Below are positions 36,846-43,475 of a stretch of DNA of 64,000 nt, in pieces (positions within the stretch are counted from its first letter, which is position 1; every line of letters starts with the position of its first letter). Both the position numbers and the translations under genes were made by a program. The notes beneath the pieces were generated by a model. The model was not told where the DNA came from. It worked only from the letters and a program-made list of their open reading frames with translations, and searched no databases. Source of the DNA: JAENVT01 sp963773085 (lineage in GTDB: Bacteria; Actinomycetota; Acidimicrobiia; Acidimicrobiales; Ilumatobacteraceae); contig CAVYZS010000011.1 in NCBI GenBank assembly GCA_963773085.1, positions 124,001 through 188,000 of the forward strand. Reading direction: 5' to 3'.

Positions 36846-37277
36846 TCAGCCGACGCGGGCGGTTCGAAAGGTCGCGGTCACCACGAGGGTGCCGGCGGGC
36901 GACCGCCGGACGTCGACCTCGTCGGTCAACGCGTCGACGATCAACAGGCCCCTACCGCGGAGAGCCTGGGGAAAAGCAGGCCCCCATGCTGAGCGTGGAA
37001 GTGGCCCATCGCGCTCGATGGAGCTGGTGACAGCGAGGACGACCGAGCCATCAGCCGCCATCGAGACGCGCACGCTGTAAGCACTACCCGGGGAGGCCTG
37101 GATCGCGTTCGTGGCGAGTTCGCTGACCACGAGCTCGGCACGGTCCAGCAGATCCTGGTCCGACAGATGCGTTCCGAGCACTTCGACGACGTCGTTGCGG
37201 GCGCCCCGCAACGTGCTCGTCGTGCCGTCATACTCGCGGTCGAGAAGGACGAGGTCCGGGGACGGTTCGTGGCTCAT
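36846..37277 (-). CDS. RsbW/SpoIIAB-like anti-sigma kinase
   Basis: 143 residues, GHKL ATPase fold. N box ELVVSELATNAIQAS, G2-type GRGLLIVDAL. These proteins hold the sigma factor inactive and phosphorylate the STAS partner. Placed directly before the sigma gene (47-nt gap), so it is the probable direct partner. Confidence 0.85.
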   Translation of the reverse strand: MSHEPSPDLVLLDREYDGTTSTLRGARNDVVEVLGTHLSDQDLLDRAELVVSELATNAIQASPGSAYSVRVSMAADGSVVLAVTSSIERDGPLPRSAWGPAFPQALRGRGLLIVDALTDEVDVRRSPAGTLVVTATFRTARVG

Positions 37278-37285
37278 GGCATCGA

Positions 37286-37927
37286 TCAGTTTAGGTGGCG
37301 CGGGCTTCGCGCTTCGGGAGGCAGGACATGGTGACCGGCGGCTCGCAGGGCTGCTTGAGCTCGATTCTTGACACCGAGCTTTGCGTACAGTCGCCGAACG
37401 TACGTCTTCACCGTGTCGATCGACAAGAAGAGCTCCCTACCGATCTCAGCGTTGCTCATGCCAAGTGCGATCAAGGCGAGCACCTCCTGCTCGCGAGTAG
37501 ACAGTGCGTCCGGCGCACGCGCATGGCGACCGCGGTGCGCGCTGTCGAGCCCGACCCGTTCGCCGTTGGCCACACGTTCGATCACCTCGACGAGCTCTGC
37601 GCCGTCGTGCGCCTTGAGTGCCACCCCCGACACGCCAGCATCCTCGGCGAGGGACAGGAACTCCGGTGCGGCATCCCACGTATACAGCAGCACATGATCG
37701 ACGTGTCCCGCTCGCACCATGTCACGAGCCCGATCAATCGCATGGCGGCGCCCGGCAAAGGTGTCGAACAGGGCTACGTCAGCACTCTGTCGAGGCTCGG
37801 TGCCGACGTTCAGGTCGACGACTCGTACTCGATCCGAGAACGGTGCGAGCATCGCCGCAAGGCCTTGCACGATGATCTCGTAGTCATTCACCAGCGCGAC
37901 CCTGACGGGTGTCCCAGCAGTGGGCAT
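37286..37927 (-). CDS. LuxR/NarL-family response regulator
   Basis: 213 residues. Receiver-like domain VRVALVNDYEIIVQGL onward, with ADVALFDTF at the phospho-acceptor region, and a C-terminal HTH: LSTREQEVLALIALGMSNAEIGRELFLSIDTVKTYVRRLYAKLG. Start ATG 37927 is preferred because a SigB-type -10 lies just upstream. Gap to the RsbW gene is 8 nt. First gene of the sigma operon. Confidence 0.85.
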   Translation of the reverse strand: MPTAGTPVRVALVNDYEIIVQGLAAMLAPFSDRVRVVDLNVGTEPRQSADVALFDTFAGRRHAIDRARDMVRAGHVDHVLLYTWDAAPEFLSLAEDAGVSGVALKAHDGAELVEVIERVANGERVGLDSAHRGRHARAPDALSTREQEVLALIALGMSNAEIGRELFLSIDTVKTYVRRLYAKLGVKNRAQAALRAAGHHVLPPEARSPRHLN

Positions 37928-37937
37928 GAACCAGGGG

Positions 37938-37962
37938 GTACCCGTTCCCGGCCCGACCAAAC
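37938..37962 (-). promoter_or_regulatory. SigB/SigF-type promoter of the LuxR-rsbW-sigB operon
   Basis: Minus strand GTTT (37962-37959), 15-bp spacer, GGGTAC (37943-37938), ending 10 nt before ATG 37927. Implies the sigma factor drives its own operon. Confidence 0.72.
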
Positions 37963-38016
37963 GGTCGACCCCGGCAACCCCCAACAGTCGGCCAACGTCT
38001 GGACCTCCGCCGCGGA

Positions 38017-38022
38017 TATCGT
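38017..38022 (+). promoter_or_regulatory. -10 element, leaderless promoter of the second RsbW-like gene
   Basis: TATCGT ends 8 nt before ATG 38031. Housekeeping type, unlike the divergent SigB-type promoter. Confidence 0.45.
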
Positions 38023-38030
38023 TGGCCACG

Positions 38031-38411
38031 ATGGCCACCGAGCTCGAACCGACCTCATTCGAGGATGATCACTTCGAAGTGATCGTGCCGCTGCGGACCC
38101 GGTACGCGTCGACCGTGCGGATGATCGCTGCCTCACTCGGCGCAGATGCGGGTTTCTCGGTCGACGAGATCGATGATCTGCGGCTCGCTCTCGACGAAGT
38201 CTTCTCCTTGCTCGCTGAGCATCATGTCGGCGATCGGATGCGCGCGACGTTTCGACTCGACGGCAGTCAGCTGACCGTCAGGCTCACACGCGAGTCGGGG
38301 CCCGTCGATGTCGAGCCGGACGAGCTTGCCGCCAACATCCTCCGCTCTGTGGTCGATAGCTACGAGTTCGCGAGCGACGGAGTGACCTTGAACAAACACG
38401 CCTCAGGCTGA
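38031..38411 (+). CDS. Second RsbW-like ATP-binding protein, divergent
   Basis: 126 residues. LRLALDEVFSLLAEH resembles the N box (normally ELVxNAxxH) but with changed residues; the ATP lid is short. It may be an anti-sigma factor with weak or no kinase activity. It starts from a housekeeping-type promoter, divergent from the LuxR-rsbW-sigB operon. Confidence 0.68.
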   Translation: MATELEPTSFEDDHFEVIVPLRTRYASTVRMIAASLGADAGFSVDEIDDLRLALDEVFSLLAEHHVGDRMRATFRLDGSQLTVRLTRESGPVDVEPDELAANILRSVVDSYEFASDGVTLNKHASG

Positions 38412-38507
38412 GCGTTCGGTTTGGTGTTTGGCCCGGCTCCAGTCGGGGTACCACCTCAACTCGTGAGCTGCCGCGTTGGCGATGCCCGGCGCGGCAGCAA
38501 CAGGTCG

Positions 38508-41042
38508 TCAGTTGCGTCGGATCACCAGCACGGCGATGTCGTCGTCGGGTTCGTATCCGTCTGTCAGTCCCTCGAGCAGGGATGTGCACATCTTTTGTGG
38601 CGACATGTGGCGTGTCGCGTCGACGATGTCGAGCAACCGCTTCAGCCCGTCGTCGATCGTCTCGCCGCGACGTTCGACGAGCCCATCGGTAAACATCACT
38701 GCGGTATCGCCCGAGCGGAACCTGAACTCGGCCGTTGGGTTGTTTCCATCCGGGACATTGAACCCCAGGAGCGGCCGCCGACCAGCCTCCAACAGCTCGC
38801 AGTCGCCATCGGCCGGGACCCACACCACGGGCACGTGACCGGCACTCGCATACCTGGCGTGCCCGTCGGGATCGAACAACACGTAGGCAACCGACGCACC
38901 CATGGTGTCGGTACCCTGCACGGCAAACAGGTCGACCGCCGCGATGGCGACGTTCGGCTCAGGGTCATTGGCGGCGGCGGTGGCGATCGAGGCGCGGAGT
39001 TGACCCATCGCTGCCGCGGCGACGAGCCCGTGCCCGACCGCGTCGCCCACTACCGCGGCGACGCGCCCGCCGCCCGCATCGAGAACCTGATACCAGTCGC
39101 CGCCGATTGCCATCCCGGTCGCCGGTCGATAACCCGCAGCGACGTCGATCCAATCGGGCGTGCGTGGCAATGCTGGCATGAGACGACGCTGAAAGGTCAG
39201 GGCGATGTCTCGGTTGTGCTCGTAGAGCGAGGCACGCTCCAACGCGCCGGCGCACCGCGAACCGAGCGTCACCAGCATCGACAACTCCTCCGGAGTGAAT
39301 TCCCGATCTTCGTTGAACGTGAACACGAGTGACCCGATGATTCGATTCATGATCTGCAGGGGCACACCGAGCGCACCACCCAGGGATCCGACGAGATCGC
39401 TCTCGGCCACGACGACCGAACCTGCATCGATCGCCCGCTGCGCGACAGCCAATTCGACCTTTCGATGCGTCACATTCGTCGTCGCCTCCTTCACCGTCAG
39501 TTCACCGTCGTCGTCGAGCAAGAGCAGCGCAGCCCCGGATGCGCGGATACCAGCCGAGCCGTGGGTCAGTACCTCGTGCACGATCCTCGAGGTCGTCGCC
39601 ACCGACGCGATCCGGCCGCTGACCTGCTGGAGAGTCTCGAGAGCCAGCCGGCTACGCGTCTGGCGATCGAACAGCAATGCACTGTTCAACGCGGCGCCGA
39701 GCCGCGCGGCCAGCTCGTCGACGAGTTCGATCTCGGATCGCAAGAACGGTTGCTGGCCATCGCAGCGAACCAGTTGCAACGCGCCCAGGGTCCCGAGCGC
39801 GCCGACAATTGGCACGGTGACAACCGATTGCAACCCGACCTCGCGCAGCACGTCGCCGCCGGGAAGCGAGAACAGCGCGGGATCGATGCGTTCGACGACC
39901 TCACGCCGACCGGAGTGGATCACGCCTGCCGCCCCCCACCTCGAGTCGGGATCGTAGGGGTAGTCGCGCTGCAACTGCTCGGCCCACTTGATCTTGTCAG
40001 GGTCGCGGTGTGCGACCGTGATCGAAGGTCTGTCGCGACGACGGTCGACGGACACGACGATCGAACACCATTCCGCAAGTTCGGGAACCACCGACTGAGT
40101 GACGCGTTGCACGATTTCAGCGGTGTCGAACGAATATGCCAGTACGTCGTTCACCTTGGCCAGAAACTCCATCCGCTCACGCTGGTGGCGTTCGGCCTCG
40201 AGCAATCGATTTCGTTCCTCGACCTCGCGATGGCGATCGTCGACATCGATCGCCAGGCCGAACGCACCGATGACCTCGCCGCTGGGATCGGCGACGATCA
40301 CATCGCCGATCCCTTCGATCCAGTGAACGCTTCCGTCAGGCCAAACGCATCGATGATCGAACCGGAATGGCTCGCGTTGGGCGACGCCGTTGGCGACGGC
40401 TTGTCGGACCATTGCCCGGTCTCGCTCGTCGACGTGCACGATCCACTCGTCGAACGTGCCACCGAACTCACCATCTGCAAGTCCGAACAGCATTGCCGTG
40501 TAGGCGTCCCAGGTGACCGACCCGGAGCGACTGTCCCATGACCATTCGCCCATCCGGCCCGTTGCCAGCGCGGCCTTCAGTCGGTCTGCTCGCCGAACCT
40601 TCGGAACAGATTCGGCCAGCTGGCGATCCCGTGCCTCGCGGGTCGTTGTGATCCACACGGCAAGCGCGCCACCGAGGACGGTGGTTGCAACTCCGACCCA
40701 GTGACGTTTGGTGCCCGCGATTCCGTCGACCCATCCGAGGGCGATGGCGAGTGCGGCGGCAACGACGGCCACGGTGATGGTGTCGCGTCGCGTACCGCCA
40801 GGGCAGGCCACCAAGGGAGCAAGTGCGAGCACCGGGACAAGTATCAGGGAACTCGAGGAAACGTCGACGATCGCGATGGCAGCGCATGTCGCCAGGGCCG
40901 CGGTGAGGTACGAACGTCGGTCATCCCGATCCCGTCCTCCTTCGCGAAGCACGGGGCAATGATGGCCTGACCGCCACCGTTCCACAACAGCGGACTCTGT
41001 GACATCGATGGAAACGTCGTTGAACGGCGGCACGATGGTCAC
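38508..41042 (-). CDS. Membrane PAS-GAF-PP2C (SpoIIE-type) phosphatase
   Basis: 844 residues with intact frame. Order: two to four N-terminal membrane helices (about 45-135), a PAS domain (about 155-265), two GAF domains (about 290-440 and 450-610) and a C-terminal PP2C/SpoIIE domain (about 625-844) with IGGDWYQVLDAGGG, VVGDAVGHGLVAA, MFTDGLVERRG and PDDDIAVLVI, the metal-binding aspartates. Such phosphatases restore the STAS protein and thereby activate the sigma factor. It is the probable sensor arm of the module at 35.6-41 kb. Confidence 0.9.
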   Translation of the reverse strand: MTIVPPFNDVSIDVTESAVVERWRSGHHCPVLREGGRDRDDRRSYLTAALATCAAIAIVDVSSSSLILVPVLALAPLVACPGGTRRDTITVAVVAAALAIALGWVDGIAGTKRHWVGVATTVLGGALAVWITTTREARDRQLAESVPKVRRADRLKAALATGRMGEWSWDSRSGSVTWDAYTAMLFGLADGEFGGTFDEWIVHVDERDRAMVRQAVANGVAQREPFRFDHRCVWPDGSVHWIEGIGDVIVADPSGEVIGAFGLAIDVDDRHREVEERNRLLEAERHQRERMEFLAKVNDVLAYSFDTAEIVQRVTQSVVPELAEWCSIVVSVDRRRDRPSITVAHRDPDKIKWAEQLQRDYPYDPDSRWGAAGVIHSGRREVVERIDPALFSLPGGDVLREVGLQSVVTVPIVGALGTLGALQLVRCDGQQPFLRSEIELVDELAARLGAALNSALLFDRQTRSRLALETLQQVSGRIASVATTSRIVHEVLTHGSAGIRASGAALLLLDDDGELTVKEATTNVTHRKVELAVAQRAIDAGSVVVAESDLVGSLGGALGVPLQIMNRIIGSLVFTFNEDREFTPEELSMLVTLGSRCAGALERASLYEHNRDIALTFQRRLMPALPRTPDWIDVAAGYRPATGMAIGGDWYQVLDAGGGRVAAVVGDAVGHGLVAAAAMGQLRASIATAAANDPEPNVAIAAVDLFAVQGTDTMGASVAYVLFDPDGHARYASAGHVPVVWVPADGDCELLEAGRRPLLGFNVPDGNNPTAEFRFRSGDTAVMFTDGLVERRGETIDDGLKRLLDIVDATRHMSPQKMCTSLLEGLTDGYEPDDDIAVLVIRRN

Positions 41043-41058
41043 CGGGTCGGCCTGTATG

Positions 41059-41397
41059 TCAGGTCGTCGAGGCAGCGTTGCCGTCGGCCGGCATGACGTT
41101 GGTCTGCTCGATCATCTTCTCGACGACCCGCCTCTCGATCGGATTGGATTGAAGGTCTTCGGCCTCGGCCGCCTGTTCGACCTCGACCCTGGCGGCCTGC
41201 CATGCGGACCAATGCCCCGACACCAGCGCCCACAGCGACAATGCCGACACATAGGCAACGCTGCTCAGCAGTCCGAAGGCGATGGACACCGGGATCATCG
41301 CGATCCAGAAGATCGTCAGCCATCCGTTGACCCGGCGCATGAACACTGGGTCGCCCTGGATCGATGCCCACAATGATTTGATCACGCCCACGGACAC
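41059..41397 (-). CDS. Small membrane protein, unknown
   Basis: About 112 residues with two hydrophobic segments (FWIAMIPVSIAFGLL, VAYVSALSLWALVSG), then a charged, Glu-rich tail (ARVEVEQAAEAEDL). The open frame reaches further upstream, but a SigB-type promoter lies at 41425-41450, so the start must be below that; GTG 41397 with GAGG upstream is chosen. It ends 17 nt before the phosphatase gene and may be co-transcribed with it. Confidence 0.55.
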   Translation of the reverse strand: MSVGVIKSLWASIQGDPVFMRRVNGWLTIFWIAMIPVSIAFGLLSSVAYVSALSLWALVSGHWSAWQAARVEVEQAAEAEDLQSNPIERRVVEKMIEQTNVMPADGNAASTT

Positions 41398-41424
41398 CCG
41401 ACCTCGAAGACCATGGCGTTGGTG

Positions 41425-41450
41425 ATACCCCCAACGATCCATCTCCAAAC
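41425..41450 (-). promoter_or_regulatory. SigB/SigF-type promoter of the small membrane protein and phosphatase genes
   Basis: Minus strand GTTT (41450-41447), 16-bp spacer, GGGTAT (41430-41425). Four base pairs separate it from the divergent promoter at 41455. Confidence 0.7.
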
Positions 41451-41454
41451 CGGT

Positions 41455-41479
41455 GTTTAGTGGCACATCGATCGGGTAT
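41455..41479 (+). promoter_or_regulatory. SigB/SigF-type promoter of the hemerythrin gene
   Basis: GTTT (41455-41458), 15-bp spacer, GGGTAT (41474-41479). An exact match to the family consensus. Confidence 0.78.
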
Positions 41480-41526
41480 GTGTCTCTGGCGCTCGGCCCC
41501 GAGTGCGTCGAGAGAAGGAGAGCGCA

Positions 41527-41961
41527 ATGAACGATCCGATGACCATCTTGAAGGACGACCACCGAGAGGCGAAAGAACTCCTCGAGAAGCTCGGTGACTC
41601 GAAAAAGGGCAAGCAGCGACAAGCCATGGTCGACGCGGTGACGAAGGCCCTCGCACTGCACATGCAGATCGAGGAGAAGTTGGTGTATCCCCTTGTCCAG
41701 AGGGAGGAGGGCGCGGAGGTACGAACCGAAGCAGACACCGAGCACGATCTCGCCCGCGACGGTGTCACCACGATGTGCGACTTGGTCGAAGCGCCAGGGT
41801 TCGGTGCTGCCGCCGAGTCTCTGCTCGGTGGTCTCACGCATCACATCAGGGAAGAGGAGACCGAGGTGTTTCCGAAGTTGAAGGAGAAGCTCTCACGGGA
41901 GGAATGGCTCGAGCTCGGCGACAGGATCGCTGCCGCAAAGAAGGCTGGTTCCGCCAACTGA
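41527..41961 (+). CDS. Hemerythrin HHE-domain protein
   Basis: 144 residues, four-helix di-iron protein. Iron-binding residues in LKDDHREAKELL, LHMQIEEKLVYP, EHDLARD and HHIREEETEVFP. Such proteins bind oxygen, nitric oxide or sense redox state. GAAGGAGAG before ATG 41527. The clear SigB-type promoter makes it a likely stress-induced gene. Confidence 0.9.
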   Translation: MNDPMTILKDDHREAKELLEKLGDSKKGKQRQAMVDAVTKALALHMQIEEKLVYPLVQREEGAEVRTEADTEHDLARDGVTTMCDLVEAPGFGAAAESLLGGLTHHIREEETEVFPKLKEKLSREEWLELGDRIAAAKKAGSAN

Positions 41962-41995
41962 CTGACAGCCAGCACCCTCTTCGACTCGTGCTCGT

Positions 41996-42021
41996 GTTTA
42001 CGGCGAACCCATCATGGAAAC
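41996..42021 (+). promoter_or_regulatory. Weak SigB-like promoter of the next membrane protein gene
   Basis: GTTT (41996-41999), 16-bp spacer, GGAAAC (42016-42021). The -10 departs from GGGTAT, so this is tentative. Confidence 0.25.
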
Positions 42022-42081
42022 ACTTCGGTGAGATGTAGCGGACCACGATGAATGGGTTCGCCTGAGAACTGGAGACAACAC

Positions 42082-42759
42082 ATGTCCAATGACTCCGACT
42101 TCCCCAGCGGTGGGCCACTGCTCGGTGAGCCCATGAGGGCCTCAGCGGTGATGGTCGAACCGATGACCTCCAATCCGGCGTGTGCAGGAACCGTCGTCAC
42201 CGAACAGGTCGTGGCACCCGAGGTGGCGGCCCCGGAGATCGGCGCCCCGCCGGTAGTCGAACCGGATGAATCGGCCCCAGCGTCAGCGGTGGTTGAAACG
42301 GTGGCTACGTTCGTTCCGCTGACGCCGAGATGGGCTCGCAGGTCGTATTCACGAAGTGTTGCCCCGGACTCGATCGTCGCCACACTCGTCGGTCTGTTCG
42401 TGTTGTTGGTCGGCCTGTTGGCGGTCACCCGCGGAGGGATCGATGGCCCGATGGACACACCGGTGGTGAGCGTGCTGGGCTTCACGCACACGACGACCCT
42501 TGGCCTCATCGAGGTCGTTCTCGGTGGCAGCTTGATGCTCAGCGGTGCAACGCGCTCACGAAGCGGTGCGCTGTTCTTCGGATCGGTCCTCGGAATCGCG
42601 GCATTCGTCGGTGCAGTTCAGTCCGAGTCCTTCCAGAACAACCTGGCGCTCGAGAGTGGATTCGCATGGCTGATGGTGCTCGGTGGATTGATGGTCGTTC
42701 TCGCCGAGGTGTTGCTCCCTCGATACATGCAGCGCTCGACGGTCGTACATCCCATCTGA
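42082..42759 (+). CDS. Membrane protein with Pro/Ala-rich N-terminus, unknown
   Basis: 225 residues. The first 85 are polar and rich in Pro, Ala and Glu (low complexity); then four hydrophobic helices (IVATLVGLFVLLVGLLAV, VLGFTHTTTLGLIEVVLG, ALFFGSVLGIAAFVGAV, FAWLMVLGGLMVVLAEV). GGAG lies 8 nt before ATG 42082. I recognise no family. Confidence 0.65.
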   Translation: MSNDSDFPSGGPLLGEPMRASAVMVEPMTSNPACAGTVVTEQVVAPEVAAPEIGAPPVVEPDESAPASAVVETVATFVPLTPRWARRSYSRSVAPDSIVATLVGLFVLLVGLLAVTRGGIDGPMDTPVVSVLGFTHTTTLGLIEVVLGGSLMLSGATRSRSGALFFGSVLGIAAFVGAVQSESFQNNLALESGFAWLMVLGGLMVVLAEVLLPRYMQRSTVVHPI

Positions 42760-42770
42760 TCCGTGAGCAC

Positions 42771-43199
42771 CTACGACGGCCGCTCGCCATTGGCGACATC
42801 GGCCGACTGCATGTCGGCGCTCTCGAGGGTTGGCGTGGCTGCATCGCTGGGGCTGGCATCAGGCTGTAATGACGCCTCCCCTCGGCCATCGTGCAGCGCG
42901 GCCAGGATGTCGTTGTCCTCGGCCGAGGCCATCGGTCCGTAACCAAGCACCAGAACGCCCTTGGTGGCACACTTCGGGCAGGTGATAGCCACCACGGCGA
43001 TCATGTCGTCGGGATCGGACGCGCCCTCCAGCCGCCGAACGCTCGCCATGCTGCACTGTGAAGCTGCGAGGGTCGAGCCGCAGCTGAGGCATTCGATCCT
43101 TTCGTCGTTCATCGGTGAGAACGACCCCTCGAATTCACTGTGTTCGTAGCCGGCGAGTACGGCGCTCAGCGTGGTGTTGTCCGAAGGATTGTTGATCAT
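42771..43199 (-). CDS. Zinc-ribbon-like protein, unknown
   Basis: 142 residues. ECLSCGS and TCPKCATKG provide a four-cysteine metal site, with an acidic and low-complexity C-terminus. A SigB-type promoter upstream suggests stress expression. I recognise no named family. Confidence 0.55.
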   Translation of the reverse strand: MINNPSDNTTLSAVLAGYEHSEFEGSFSPMNDERIECLSCGSTLAASQCSMASVRRLEGASDPDDMIAVVAITCPKCATKGVLVLGYGPMASAEDNDILAALHDGRGEASLQPDASPSDAATPTLESADMQSADVANGERPS

Positions 43200-43208
43200 G
43201 AGCCACGA

Positions 43209-43234
43209 TTGCCCAGATGCGATGGCCTGTAAAC
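43209..43234 (-). promoter_or_regulatory. SigB-type promoter of the zinc-ribbon gene
   Basis: Minus strand GTTT (43234-43231), 16-bp spacer, GGGCAA (43214-43209), 9 nt before ATG 43199. Confidence 0.5.
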
Positions 43235-43268
43235 CTCACAGGCGCGGCCCAGAGTCGGCTCGAAGGGG

Positions 43269-43341
43269 AGCCCAAGGTGGGAATCGAACCCACGACCTAC
43301 GCATTACGAGTGCGTTGCTCTACCGACTGAGCTACCTGGGC
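43269..43341 (-). tRNA. tRNA-Thr (anticodon CGT)
   Basis: Minus-strand cloverleaf: acceptor GCCCAGG/CTTGGGC (with one G-T pair), anticodon stem ACGCA/TGCGT around loop CTCGTAA (anticodon CGT, codon ACG), T arm with GTTCGATT. CCA is not encoded. A TACGAT -10 lies at 43351-43356, 9 nt before the first base. Confidence 0.93.
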
Positions 43342-43475
43342 GCGGCGTGCATCGTAGCGTGACGTGCCAGGCGATGACGTCCGAAATCTGGTCCGCGTCG
43401 GCCGCGTCCTGACCGGCCGAAACTACGACCGTGTGACTTACTCAACCTTGAGGAGATCTTGCCGATCATCACCTC

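Noticed and set aside
41503..41526. Upstream extension of the hemerythrin start
   Set aside because: GAAGGAGAG lies directly before ATG 41527, and the extension would overlap the ribosome site.
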